Shown: in pieces, positions 40,001 to 55,270 of the stretch
Numbering within the stretch: position 1 is the stretch's first letter
Layout of the letters: each line of letters begins with the position of its first letter
Assembly (NCBI RefSeq): GCF_000001735.4
Contig: NC_003076.8
Span: forward strand, 18,727,835 to 18,791,834
Length of the DNA stretch: 64,000 nt
Origin: Arabidopsis thaliana
Taxonomy: Eukaryota > Streptophyta > Magnoliopsida > Brassicales > Brassicaceae
Reading direction: 5' to 3'
Position numbers and translations under genes: made by a program
Notes under the pieces: model-generated
Databases searched by the model: none
Seen by the model: the letters and a program-made list of their open reading frames with translations, nothing else
Told to the model about the DNA's origin: nothing

Positions 40001-41007
40001 TAAGATCACTTGGTCATCCAAATCATCAACGATAATAAGAACTTTTTGGTGTTGTAGCCTCTCTCCTAGTACACCTAGGTGGTCGATCTTTATGTCTGGC
40101 ATCCTCAGAATTTCAGAGAGGAGTTTCTCTTGTAAATGTAACTTCATGTTGTGGTCGTCCGGATTGGCTCTACTAAAAATTTCTCTACTCTTATATACAA
40201 AAGCTCTGTCTATGAATTTGCTAACTGGGAAATGCCGAGAAAGTTGGTTAAACAGAGCTCTTGCAATGGTAGTCTTACCAATCCCCGAGGAACCCCATAT
40301 ACCAACCATTCTCACTTCCTCAGCTTCCAATTTCAACAATACACTCATATTTGCAATATGATCTTCGATGCCAACAAAATTTTCAAAGTCCTTGGGTGTA
40401 GTTAAAAGCAGTTTAGCCAAAACATCATTGGCTATTTCTTCAATCATTTTTGCTTCGTCATCCCTAATAAGGTTAAGGACAATTTTAAAGAATATGACAT
40501 AATTTTATCTCAAGATGTATCTAATAATGAGTTAGTATAAAAACCATACCATGTCGCAGAATCAAATCCAAGCATATTAGCTACATCAGTCAACGCTTTC
40601 TTCCATTGGTTTTTCACTTGCTCTGTTTGTCTCTTGCAAGTCTTTTCAAAGATCTTTCCAAAGTCACCGATTTGATGCCTCACTTGGGAAGGATCCACTC
40701 CGTAGAAAACTGGTATGACAATTTTATCATTGCAATTCACAATCTCCAGCAACTCGTTAAGACACCAGCTCGATGAAGCGTAGTTTTTGGAGAAAATGAC
40801 CACTGCGATTCTGGAATCCTTGATGGCTTGTTCAAGATCGGGCCAGAGAGAGTGGCTTCTCTCGATCTCATTGTCTCTGAATGCAGTGATCAGTTTCCGA
40901 TCAAGCTCTTTGAGAAAGTGGCTACGGAATGTTACGCGGACGTCTCCCCCTCTGAAGCTCAAGAAAACATCATATAACCAGTTTCGAGAAGAAGATGAAG
41001 AAGCCAT
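37038..41007 (-). CDS. TIR-NB-LRR immune receptor, copy B (AT5G46270-like)
   Basis: Exons 40550-41007, 39350-40463, 38922-39221, 38435-38836 and 37038-38201 give 1145 residues. The organisation and intron positions match copy A. The TIR exon is almost identical (458 nt in both), and the P-loop GIWGSSGIGKTT is again at 207-218. Differences include kinase-2 KVLIIVDDLDD, a GLPL position reading DSLPLGL, an MHD position reading MHR, and shorter, more divergent LRR exons. The post-LRR mark PSYFTYRTTGTS and basic KRSAKRMR tail are kept. The last exon reads on to a stop at 37038. Splicing at the GTAAGC (37092-37097), as in copy A, would instead end after two more codons (I, T, stop), because the copy A terminal exon is not preserved. 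It may be a decoy or receptor of different specificity. Confidence 0.9.
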
Positions 41008-42067
41008 AGAGAGAATGAGAGGAGGAAACTATGAACAAAGACTTTGGAGATTAAGATTGTAATCGTACGTCTTGGTGATTTAATTATATAAAAATATTAA
41101 ACACGGCCACAAAAGTCTTCACTAATCAGTTTCACTATTGTTTCAGACACAACTTGACGGATATTTCCAATTTGATGTCTTAATCATCTTTTGTACAAGG
41201 TCATAAGCAAATGTTTCATAGCCTCTAATGTCTTATCCCCTTACATTACTACACATACGTCTCACTTTATGATTACTTTAAGAATTTAGAATTCTTAGAG
41301 TGGAGACAAGTTTCTCTTGCTCATGGCCTTAACATTTCTGAGAAGCTCTGGTCTGAATCAGAGACATGTATGGCCTAACTACGTAAGTTTATTTAGTAAC
41401 TCAATTGTTTTGACTAGGGTTGATAGAGAAACGTGTGCAGTAACCTACCAAAATAGATTTTGTTATTTGGCAACAAAAAAAAAAATAGATTTTGTTGTAT
41501 TACTCTGTATACCAAAACTGATTTCAATCCGTCTTTGTGGAATTTAACCTGATTATATGTACAATTTTAGAAACGTATAGGATCCATCATGGACAAAGCA
41601 AACATGTTTTGGAAAAAAAAAAAAAAAGTAATAGAGACCAAATGGAAAAACATGGATCTTTTAGACGAGAGAGTTCCAAGGTAGTGATTATTAGGGTTTT
41701 GAAGTTGGCTTATATATGGCACAACTCTATTCTTACCATTGGGTTAAAACAACATATACACTATAATCTTGATGTCGATTACATATGTATAAAATTTGGC
41801 ATAAACAGCTCAAGAAATTATAGGATAAATATGAAAGTATTTTATTCTCGGATTGTGCTTTTCGTTATAAATTCCAAATTTTATAATCAGATGCGTTTTT
41901 TTAAGCATTTTATCATCAGTTTTACTTCACTAGTAAATGCAAAAAACATAACGTATGAATAAAGATTTTACAAAATGATATTTTGGTTTCCAAGAGTTTA
42001 CTACTACACTATTTTTGAGTTCTAATATGATGATGATGATGCAATCAATATTGATTTCTTCATATGA
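41008..42067. other. Copy B TNL promoter and MCM3 3' flank
   Basis: The first 58 nt or so are the leader shared with copy A. The rest is AT-rich and ends in the MCM3 3' UTR. Frames at 41317-41547 and 41537-41962 have no family features. A (GAT)n run (about 42026-42040) lies just downstream of the MCM3 stop. Confidence 0.5.
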
Positions 42068-45772
<3,705 letters not shown>

Positions 45773-45890
45773 TTCTTAACAAAATCTGGGTTCTTCGTAA
45801 GAACTTTTCTTCTTCTACTTAAAAAAAAAAAACTGATTAGAGATTTTCGATTTCCGATTTCGAGAGGCATAAAGGGCGGATCTTCTCCTT

Positions 45891-46043
45891 ATGGCGGGAT
45901 TTCGTGAGATAACCTGTACCCTTTTTGGCGGGAAGGGTCATTTTGGGCCGATATTAGTTGGGCCTTTCGTCTACGTGCTTTTTGATTAACCAAATTTGGG
46001 CCGGTACAATTTTGGACTTACGTCTACGCGCTTGTTTGGCGCG
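45891..46043 (-). promoter_or_regulatory. MCM3: MCM3 promoter: E2F-type sites and TGGGCC (site II-like) elements
   Basis: Upstream of the MCM3 ATG lie TTTGGCGGGAA (45924-45934), a second GGCGGGAT (45893-45900) and TTTGGCGCG (46035-46043), all matching the E2F core TTTSSCGS or its variants. Three TGGGCC motifs (45944-45949, 45959-45964, 45997-46002) resemble site II/telo-type elements of proliferation genes. Known biology: Arabidopsis MCM3 is an E2F target peaking at G1/S. Binding at each of these motifs is inferred from sequence. Confidence 0.75.
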
Positions 46044-46604
46044 TTTGATTTCCTCAAGGCGGTATAATACACCCAGATTCTAAACCAAAAACCAGACATA
46101 CCAAATCAATTCATTGTAAATTCGGTTTAACTTTTGCTACTGCCTTCAAGCCAGTAAACCGAAAAATGTATATATGAAAACCAAAATAAACCTGTGTGAT
46201 TTGAGAACATTTTCGGATGTATCACAACATATGTATAACTGAAAAAAAATTCAGTATAAATCTAATTTCTTCGAATGTAAAAACACGACAAGAATTGTTG
46301 AGAAATAAAAGATGAGAATCCCCTAATTGGATTATTCTGACAATAACACCGTTACTACAAGATTCTCTCAGTTTCTGTTTTTATAAATTACGCAAATATG
46401 GAACGAACTAAGATACACAACATTCCGCAGACAAGAGAGAGAACAAACAAAATCTGAAATCTCAGCAACCGTAAGAAACGGGGAATGAAAGAACCGCAAA
46501 AGGCCAGAGGAAGAGCTCCAACTTGTGAACCAAGAAGCTGCAAGTGGTGGTGATGGATGATGATAGTAACCGATAGGGCAGAGAATCTAAAAGGTATGAA
46601 GAAA

Positions 46605-48795
46605 TCAGGGTTTGAAGGCAGAGAAGGCGACTACCGAGTTGTGTCCACCGAACCCGAACGAGTTTGATATGGCTGCAGCAAAACAGAAAGACATTAATCA
46701 GTGAAACTGTTGCCAGTTTAATCCAATGAGAAGGCGGTCATGTTTGTCACTTACCAACATCAACCTCGTGTTGCTTCTTCTCGTTTGGGACCGTGTCAAA
46801 GTCCACAGCTTGTTCTGGGTTCTACAATGAGAAAACAAAGAGTGTGAGAGTCTAATACAATGACCAAGTTCAAATCTTGCAACAGTTCAAACTGAAAGCG
46901 GAATCAAAGAAGCCTTTTCTTGACTTCCTGTTATACGTACAAATTGGTTGATGGAAGGATGCAGCCATCCAGTGTTGATAGCCTTCACGGTGGCGATGGC
47001 TTCTAGACCTCCAGCTGCACCGAGGCAGTGACCTATCATAGACTGTAACAGAAACTGTCATTCACAGGAAATGCAAAGCAAACAAATACATTGAAATAGA
47101 GGAGAAGAAGAACACTCAATCATAGAGCATTGGGGACGAACCTTGGTGGCGTTGATTTTGATCCCTGAAGTGCTCTTGAATACCTTTTTAATGGCATTAA
47201 TCTCAGCAAGATCACCAGCAAGAGTGGAAGTTGCATGTGCATTGATGTAATTTACCTGAAAAACGTGGAATGAATATAAGTAGGGAAGTAACACGAATCT
47301 AATGAAGAAATTTGTTTCAGATAGCCTTAAAACTTAGGAAGCATGAAAAGTTTGTGTTTTTTACCTCCTCAGGTGATACACCAGCATCTTCCAGGCATCT
47401 TTCAATGCATGAAGAAACCCCAAGACCATCAGCTCTTGGATCAGTCATATGGTGAGCATCACAATTAACAGCACCTCCAAGATATTCTGCTACAATTGGA
47501 GCACCACGTTTCATTGCATGTTCCAAGCTTTCCATCACCTATTAGGGCATACAACAATTAGTGGGTCTCTCCAAAACAAAATGTCACATGTATGAGCCAA
47601 TCTCATGGTGAGATAAACCAACTTTGAAAATGTAGTACAATTCAAGTGCAAGGAAACTTCCAGAGCTAATAGACTAGGGAACACAAGTTTCATCAGATTC
47701 TATAAACTAAGACCAAAACAGGCTCTTATATACAATTCAAAACAGAGCAAGCCAAATGTATGTAGATTCATAGTATCAATGAGAGATTAAGAATTTGTGA
47801 AACATACCAGAACACCAGCTCCTTCACCCATAACAAACCCATCTCTTGCTTTATCCCACGGCCTGGAAGCAGTTTGAGGGTCATCATTTCTCTGGGACAA
47901 TGCCCTACAAGCAACAAAACCTCCCAACCCAATAGGAATAATAGCAGCCTCAGTCCCACCAGCAATCATCATATCAGCTTCACCACGACGAATGTGATTC
48001 GCAGCAGCGTAAAAGCAGTAATTCGAAGTAGCACAAGCAGTTGAAATCGAATAGTTAGGACCCATAAGACCAAGATCAATCGCCAACAAAGCAGAACCCA
48101 TATTTGTTATAGCATAAGGTATAAAAAATGGACTAATCCTCCTATGACCCTTCTCAATCAAATTCTGAACACCTTCTGAAAACACAGTTAAACCTCCCAT
48201 TCCAGTCCCAACTAGTACTCCAGCTTTCCTCTTATCAATCTGCAACAAACCCAATAACCAAAAATCAAAACTTTGACTCCTAAACTCTTCAAAATCAAAA
48301 CTTTATGATCAATTTCAATTCAAATGTTACCGTGTTAAGCTTATCACCACCAAGATTGGCACTTTCAAGAGCTTTTTTACCAGCAACAATGCAATATTTC
48401 AAACAATCATCAAGCCTACGCTCATTCTTGCCATCAATATAACCTTCAGAGCTAAACCCACGGATCTGACCACCGAATCGAGTAGGGAACTTGGAAGCAT
48501 CGAAACGATCAATCAAACTGATTCCACTCTCACCAGACAACAATTTCTCGTAGTAAGCATCAACATCGTTACCAAACACAGAGACGAGACCCATACCAGT
48601 AATGACAACTCGTTTCTTCGGATCTGTTTCGCGTTTAGGAGCGGAGACAGTGGATGCTGATGCGGAGATGAAGGAACGTTGTTGTCTTCGCAAAGGTCTC
48701 GCATTGGTAATTAGCTGATGTGATTGACGATTTGATGGTAAGCGAAGTGGGTTTGGAGGAGAAGCACGGAGAGATGAAGATTGAAGAGCTTGCAT
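46605..48795 (-). CDS. KAS1: Plastid 3-ketoacyl-ACP synthase I (AT5G46290)
   Basis: Seven exons: 48331-48795, 47808-48239, 47365-47538, 47142-47255, 46941-47042, 46755-46821, 46605-46672, giving 473 residues. The first ~46 residues are Ser/Arg-rich and lack acidic residues, a typical chloroplast transit peptide. The thiolase-fold body starts at about KKRVVITGMGLVS. The catalytic triad is visible: Cys224 in ISTACATSN, His364 in YINAHATSTLAGD and His400 in SMIGHC. The Gly-rich loop near the C-terminus (NSFGFGGHNS) is also present. The enzyme condenses malonyl-ACP with acyl-ACPs of C4 to C14 in the plastid type II fatty acid synthase, making precursors up to C16. The gene is convergent with nothing close; MCM3 is upstream of its 3' end on the same strand, with about 0.8 kb between them. 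Confidence 0.98.
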
Positions 48796-49690
48796 GGTGG
48801 ATCCAGAAATTGAGAGAGGTATTGAGAGAGAGAGGAAGGCGATAAGTACGATGTTGTGAAAATGGTGTGTGATGTGTGTTTTGCGAAAAGAGCTTATGTT
48901 CGTCAGATTTCAGGAGCAAGACTATATTATAAAAAAAACAGCGAATTATTCGAGGAAATTTTTGGACTGTAATTTTTCTCTAAGTCCCTTAATTTTACAA
49001 GTGTTTTAGTTCTAGCCTTGTAGTTTATGTTATTCTACTATTTGGTCTACTTAAAATAGGTACGGATGCTTTGAGCCATTCTCCAATTCGTAACTCAACA
49101 AAAATTACGAATCGAAGAATGGATCTATTCGCTATCATAATTCGATTGTCTTCAGTTTTAGCTTGAACTCGATTATTTTTTTATTGGATTTTTCGAAAAC
49201 ATAGAATCGTTTACTGTTACAATATCTTTTAGATCGGATTTTTACGTATTGGTTGGCTCAAATTCACCTTTGGTTTTTAGATTTCAAAAATAGATTTCTT
49301 ATACTCAAATTAACATTTACACACACATTTTGGTTTCAGTTTTCATTCGTTTAGCTTCGGATTTCTGTAAATTGGTTTTTTTAGTTATTAATAGAATATT
49401 ATTCAGTTTTATTGTTTTCATTTTTGAGTGATCTGGCTTTAGTTAGATTGAATATATTTTTTTTTGGTAGAAAGTTGGATTGAATATATAGTCCACAAGG
49501 AAATAAAATCTTAAATAACAACGTTTACATTTGAATTGGATGATAATACTTAACAATTATACAATGTGGATACAATAATACAACATTTTGTCCCAATTGT
49601 TTACTTAGAAATTAATTTAGTAATTTTACTGTTTGTAGTTCACAAACATTTCAAACAAGTTTAATGATACTTCAATGTAACTTTTTTATT
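48796..49690. other. KAS1 promoter region
   Basis: A probable leader (48796-48920, purine/pyrimidine-asymmetric gagagaggtattgagagagag) is followed by AT-rich spacer. No coding feature seen. Confidence 0.45.
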
Positions 49691-49790
49691 TCGACGGGAC
49701 CATTTGCTGCCCCACTAGGAAAAACAAGAGTCGAACTCTCGTGTTCATGATAAGAGATGACAAGCCACTTGCCTTATGGTTCTTGGCTCA
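49691..49790 (-). mobile_element. SINE-like, tRNA-derived fragment
   Basis: On the minus strand the sequence has an A-box-like GGCAAGTGGCTTGTC (49759-49773) and, about 20 nt downstream, a B-box-like GAGTTCGACTC (49728-49738). This is the internal pol III promoter layout of tRNAs. It cannot fold as a tRNA (no acceptor or anticodon stem). The phrase AAGGCAAGTGG...GAGAGTTCGACTC is the style of plant tRNA-derived SINE heads. Ends are undefined; no clear target duplication or A-tail seen. Assignment to a named SINE family would need a repeat search. Confidence 0.5.
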
Positions 49791-52069
49791 CTTTATCTAT
49801 TTTTTCGGGCAAAATTGGATATTATAAATTCAGACGGAGAAGACAAGATCAAGGAAAGTAAAAGCTCAATTGTTCTAAAAGCCCCTAAATGCTTACAAGT
49901 TACAACTATTCACTTTTTTGGCCTCGTAGTTCTATTCCCTCAAGATTTAAGCCTCCCGTAAAATAAGACATTTCACTTTCAAAATGTACAATTGTGCTGG
50001 GTGTATTAGGTTTGTAGAAAAAACAATTGACTTCAGGTAGATTGTAATTGTAGTGCTAAGATTGGCAAAGTAACGCGATAGCATCTTTGTGACTCGTGAA
50101 TATGTAATGCATTGTATAGTGTTTGTTTTACGAAAATATGATGCTCTGTAAAATAGAATGGCAACATGCTATCAAATAGAATGGTAGCATGCTATCAAAT
50201 AAAATTCCATTGAAACTCATCAAATTTTTGTTTGGAAACCCCTAACTATGTTATATTGCAAATCAATGAAATATATGGGATAATTTCATGTTGTCAATTA
50301 TTTACTCTCTAAATTTTTATTTATCACTTTCTTTACATCCCGAAAACTGCCAATTTGTCAACTCGAATTTGTAGGTAAGAAAATCTTGCGAAATTTCATA
50401 TTTTATGTAGTTTTAAACCGTGTTTGATTGTCAATGAAGTAAAAAATTAACAGATCTGTTATTTTTTAAAGTTGAAATCATGTAGACAAATTACCTATAA
50501 ATGTAACAAGTAACCGGAAAATAAATACTGGAAATGCAGTTAAATAGAGTTGGGCAAGGTGGGTGAACCGGTATTCACGTGGGGGCATTGATCTTACAAT
50601 AGCCAAGTCAACAATCAAAGTTGTAAGTAGAAAGCTGGTATAAGTTGTTCACCACCCGAGTTTTTTTCTTCTAACCTTTCATATAAAGTCTTATTGTCTT
50701 ATGTTACTTGTTTAAATGAGTATGTACAATTGTCACTATTCACACCCAAAAAATAGGTTTATAATTTGATCGTTTCAAACGTAACTTTTGTGTTTGTATT
50801 TTTACTTTCATGTGAATTTTACTTTTACATTTTTGACTTACAATTGTCACTATTCACAAAAAGTACCAGTTCGTTAAATTTGCTTCGGTGCTTCACCGTA
50901 ATAGCAGCCAAATCCACATTTAAATATAAATCCGTTTTGGTTCAATTTTGCTTAGCGTCAGCCGTCAACTACGTGACTCCTGCATCATTCTCTTATAACA
51001 AACATAAAATTTTAAGAAATGAAAATCTTGTTTTCTCCTACGTATATGTAATGTATCATAGTTTTCAGAAATATATAAAAGTAGCATTTTAACATGTTTG
51101 AGCAAATGTAATACTTTTGTGTCTTAAAAGTATACTATCAAAATTAGACGAGAATAAATGAAAATTGATGTTGAGAATTATCATTGGGTTTTTATTGGGC
51201 CAAACCCAACACAATTTCTATAAACCCAAACAATTTGAGAATCTGAAAGAATATATTCCACACAAAAAAAAAAAAAAATTGTTATTGAATGAATCTAGTG
51301 CACGACTGGCTAATCTCATGTCTATTAAGGTAAAAGTAGGGTCTCTCCTATACAAAAATTGAGGCAAACTACGAAATCAGGAGACTAGAAGTAGACATTC
51401 TCCGATAACTTTGAGACCAAAAGCGACGAATTGTTTTATAGCTTCCAAAACTCACTGGCTTGCACTATTTACGTAGGTACAAATACATTTGACTTTTTAC
51501 AAATACAACTCTACATTGAATTTTTGACTAATTCAACATCCGTTCGTATCAGTCAATTCTACATTACATTGACTCAAATTATACTAACATAATTTGCCCG
51601 CCAAAAAAGACTTTGACCCTTTATATAAACTATTGAGAGAAATTTGAGAATCGACTTGGTTGGAATCATTACAAGATGACTAGAACTTATTACTACCAAC
51701 TCTAGTTTAGAGTTTCATACACAAACAAAAAAATTGCATGAAATTTGATCAGCCCAAAAATAACTCAAAGCCCCAAAAAATAAGTTAATGAATGAACGTC
51801 ACGTGAATAACACGTGTTGGTTTTCTCAAAAAAAAAAAAATTTTTTCTCAATTCTCGTAAAACCTAATTTTCAATTTCTTCTTCCTTTTGTTAATGATGA
51901 TAAAATTTGCAGTTTTGAGTTATCTATACTAACAGAGTTAAAAAAACACAAACACAGAGATGAATAAGAAACTTTCATATTGAATTGAAGGAATGAAAAA
52001 ACAAATTTTACAAATAAACTAGATATACAAAAAAAAACAGAGTTACAAAAAAATCAAAACTAACTTTTG
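49791..52069. other. Gene-poor interval
   Basis: AT-rich sequence with no supportable gene. It holds a tandem 23-bp repeat (50151-50196), a CACGTG G-box at about 50576-50581 in cattcacgtgggg, and a second one near 51811 (cacgtg in aataacacgtgttgg). The phrase acaattgtcactattcaca occurs twice (about 50726 and 50842). Confidence 0.5.
50151..50196. repeat. Two tandem copies of a 23-bp unit
   Basis: AAATAGAATGGCAACATGCTATC (first 20 nt and onward, 50151-50173) is repeated directly at 50174-50196 with two differences, followed by the first few bases of a third unit (AAATA). Each unit contains GCATGC-like palindromic sequence. Confidence 0.85.
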
Positions 52070-52285
52070 TTAGAATTTACAACCACAACAGAGGAAGAAG
52101 AAAGCAAGCTTGGATACCAAAACCATAGCCTCGATGATAGACATGATTCTGTATCTCAAAGTTTCCAAAAACGTCATCTTCAGATTCAATCTCTTCCACT
52201 TTAGCCCTCCTCCAAGTCCCAAAAATTTCAATCTCGTCCTTTCTTTAGTCGTCTTCCATATCGAAAGCTTCCCTTTTCTCATCAT
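52070..52285 (-). CDS. Small membrane-associated protein (AT5G46295-like), single exon
   Basis: A 71-residue frame. I take the ATG at 52285 (MMRKGKLSIWKTTKERTRLK); the open frame extends 11 codons further only from a TTG and meets a stop soon after. A TATA-like TATAAAAAA (minus strand, about 52391-52399) lies about 110 nt upstream. The N-terminal half is strongly basic. The C-terminal half has one hydrophobic helix (IIEAMVLVSKLAFFFLCCGC) ending in a Cys pair and GCKF. This WKRLNLKM..LETL.YRI...EA..LVS...FFLCCGC pattern matches a small plant family of one-helix proteins as I recall it; function unknown. The terminal Cys cluster could be S-acylated (inference). Confidence 0.6.
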   Translation of the reverse strand: MMRKGKLSIWKTTKERTRLKFLGLGGGLKWKRLNLKMTFLETLRYRIMSIIEAMVLVSKLAFFFLCCGCKF

Positions 52286-53514
52286 CTTCTCAAAATTTTG
52301 AGCTGCTTCAAAAACCAAAATGTAACAAAGAATTAGGGTTCTGTTTTTGTTTCAGGTGTTGTTGTTATAATAAAGTCTTCGAAGAGTTTATTTTTTATAC
52401 AAGCTAAAGTTGAGGGTATTTTGGTAGTTTTCACAGTCATAGATTCGAAGCGCGTTTCCATGATATCAACGTAGGTGTTCTGACGTGGGAGCACTCTGTT
52501 TCTCCAAAGAATTTCGTGGATATATTTTTTAACTCCTTTATATAGATAATAGATTTGTTTTTATATATACATACCAGTTGTTTTTACTGAATTTATTCTT
52601 TTTTAGTTTCAAATGATTATCCTAATTCTTACTTCTTAGGAATGTATAAAATTACGAATTTTTTTAACGTCAGATTGATCGGAAAAAGATTGTTTATTTC
52701 TGCTAAATTTATATACACACAGCCCAAGTTTTTTTTAATGGAAGACATACATTACAATATTGGAATAATTGAAGCCCATGAAGGAAAGTTTGAGGCCCAA
52801 ACAGTTAAACAAAGCTGAACCAAATTGGAATTTAAAAATAAGAAGAACTACACGATTGGTCGCTAGGGTTTGTTTATTTATTCTTAATTGTTTTGATTAA
52901 AATTCTAGTTACTGCCACTTACTAGTAAATAATATTTTTTCTTAAACTTCATTTCATGAAGGTGATTAACTGTTAACAAGGTCATGATTGTACATTCATC
53001 TTCACTTTAACAGATGTGATTCTTGAACCTCAAATTATTTTTCATTTACCAAATTAAAATGGAGAATGTAAATTTCCATGGAACTTTAAATTCAGTCCGT
53101 TGAAAAATTAACATGTTATTTTTTTCATTAATAACATTTACCAAATAGACAACATATTTAACTTTTCAATAAAACTGTGTACTGGAGTTTCTTAATTGGG
53201 ACATTTGTGGTATTACTATTAATAAAAAAGAAGATTAATATGGTAAGAAACCAAAGACTTTTGATATAGAACAACATCAACATGAGTAGACAAATAACTT
53301 AATGCTTTAATAATTTGTCAGTTATACATCTGATGACGAAAGCATTTTCACATTCACATGATGCTTTAATTTGTCACTTACTTGACACAATACATTATAC
53401 ATCTATAACTAGAGACGAAAACATTACCAAGAAGGAAGACGAAGAGCAAAGAAAAGTTTAGACAAAAACCTCTTTCGATATATTTTCTGCTACACAAAAA
53501 GCAATTTTTCAGAA
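52286..53514. other. Spacer with upstream block copy 1
   Basis: Contains the promoter of the small membrane protein gene. From about 52980 it holds the first copy of a block that recurs at 54560-54960 and 55010-55270. The shared phrases are ccatggaactttaaat, actgtgtactggagtttctt and gggacatttgtggtattac. It ends in the leader of the gene starting at 53515. Confidence 0.7.
52980..53440 (+). repeat. Upstream block, copy 1
   Basis: First of three imperfect direct copies in this cluster. Landmarks are tccatggaactttaaattc (about 53076), ttcaataaaactgtgtactg (about 53166), gggacatttgtggtattac (about 53198) and the block agacttttgatatagaacaa (about 53256) up to acatgagtagacaaataact (about 53279). 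The boundaries are approximate. Copy 1 ends just before the gene at 53515. Confidence 0.8.
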
Positions 53515-53911
53515 ATGGCTTCTACAAAGGCTGATCAGTTTCTCGAGCTTGTTGCCGAACTCGATCGTGTTAATACATCAACGAATGTTGATAAAGATCA
53601 AGTCAAGGTAAGTGTTTGTGTTAATGCTCTAATAACTTTATATGTTTCTCGTCTTTTTCAATTCTTCTGTACACAAAAAAAAACAATAATTAGTTTGTTT
53701 GTTTTACTATAAAATTCAGGATTTGGAAAAGAGGTTGATCCCTTACGTTGAAAAAAACGAAGATGTCATTACCAAATATCGAAAAGTTTTTCTACGTCTA
53801 AAGATGGAAAAAATACAGGATATGATCAAGAGAATCGATATTGACAATATGCTCAACCCAGCTTCCTCGTCACAGAAGATCTCACGTTCTATGGATAGGA
53901 AGAATTGGTAA
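53515..53911 (+). CDS. Small coiled-coil protein of unknown function (AT5G46300-like)
   Basis: Exons 53515-53607 and 53720-53911 join through CAAG|gtaagt and ttcag|GATT in phase 0 to 94 residues. The protein is highly charged and predicted from its heptad pattern to be alpha-helical (DLEKRLIPYVEKNEDVITKY, FLRLKMEKIQDMIKRIDI). It has no signal peptide, zinc finger or known domain that I recognise. Its intron phase, size and repeated upstream block link it with the K-box-like genes at 55830 and 61054. Sequence similarity to them is weaker than theirs to each other. It may be a reduced relative. Confidence 0.65.
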
Positions 53912-54559
53912 TATATGTATTTATGATGATCATAACCATTATGGATCATATATTATCAAATTCTCGTTTATTTCTTCCTTCAAAGCTTTTATGCAATATA
54001 TAATTTGGGGTTTATTGTTGTAATAATGGAGGAAGTTGTTTATCTTTCTTTCCAAAATACGATTCTCATAATTAGTTAATAAATCTTAATTAAATTAATA
54101 ATTTGTTTTCTTTCATCAATTCTCATTACATCTGTCTGTTGAACAAACTCCACTGTTTAACTTTTTGATTTGCTTATTGAACAAAATATTATGTATATAC
54201 GTCCTGAAATGTCTTTTTAAATGAATTTTTCTGTAAGTTTATTTTAAAAGAATGTTGATGAATTTCATTTTCAACACGGAAAATTTGAATATGTATCTAT
54301 TTATATCAAGTTTATATACCTTGTATGTATAAAACATCAGAATCATCCTTCCAATCATGTGAATACACATCAGGGACATCCTTCCAAACTTTATAAAATA
54401 TTTCCTTGTATAAAAGACGGAAAAGAGTAAAATGCGTAATGAACATATGAAATCAAGTGAACCAAATAGTCTAAAACTTTCAAAAGCAGTTACATTTCAG
54501 AAGTATTCAGATTGTAGAACCAAATTGTGAGGAACAACGATCAAGAATGTTTAGGGATC

Positions 54560-54960
54560 TTGAACTCCAATTATGATTTTGTACTCTTCTTCACTTAAAC
54601 AATTGGGGATCTAGAAAGCCAATTTATTTTCCCTTTCTCTAAATGGAAAATTTGGGATTATAATACAAATCTCCATGGAACTTTAAATCCAGTCCGTTGC
54701 AAAACAAATTACAGTTGTTTTCATAACAAAATATATTATAAAGTAGTAAAATAGATTTATAACTTTTCAATAAAACTGTGTACTGGAGTTTCTTAATCGG
54801 GACATTTGTGGTATTACTATTAACAAAAAAGAAAATAAAGATGGTGAAAAATTAAAGCAAAGACTTTTGACGTAGAACAACACCAATTCATGAGTAGACA
54901 TTTAACTTAATGCGTTTGTCACTTACTTGGCACAATACATTATACATCTGTCGAAAGGGT
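54560..54960 (+). repeat. Upstream block, copy 2
   Basis: Matches copy 1 nearly base for base in its core: ccatggaactttaaatcc (about 54673), ttcaataaaactgtgtactg (about 54766), gggacatttgtggtattac (about 54800), agacttttgacgtagaacaa (about 54862). No gene directly follows. Confidence 0.8.
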
Positions 54961-55009
54961 TTTCACTTTATTATCTTCTACCTCTAAAAGAATTATCGTC
55001 GTAAACTCT

Positions 55010-55270
55010 AGCAAATACTCTTCTTCATTTCAACAATATTTATGAAAATAAATTAATTTCTCATTTCTCTTTGGCAAATAGAGCCAAAATTTTGGCATTA
55101 GATGGAGAAAATCAAATTCAGTCAGTTGAAATATTTGTGACAAATTACTATAATGTTCTAGAGCTTCCTAATCGGGACATTGGTGGTATTACTATTAATA
55201 AAAACAAAAGATAAAATCAAAGACCTATGTAAAGAGCAACATCAACACAAAATGACATAACTTATATAAG
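55010..55270 (+). repeat. Upstream block, copy 3 (shorter, more diverged)
   Basis: Shares aaattcagtcagttgaaat (about 55112), gggacattggtggtattac (about 55174) and gagcaacatcaacac (about 55236) with copies 1 and 2, but has internal deletions. It lies about 560 nt upstream of the gene starting at 55830. Confidence 0.7.

Noticed and set aside
41317-41962. Two plus-strand frames between TNL copy B and MCM3
   Set aside because: AT-driven composition, no domain, no promoter or splice support, and they overlap each other.
49728-49773. tRNA gene on the minus strand
   Set aside because: Only A-box- and B-box-like motifs are present; acceptor and anticodon stems cannot form, so I call it SINE-like.
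52286-52318. 11-codon extension of the small membrane protein
   Set aside because: Begins with TTG and no ATG precedes it before an in-frame stop.
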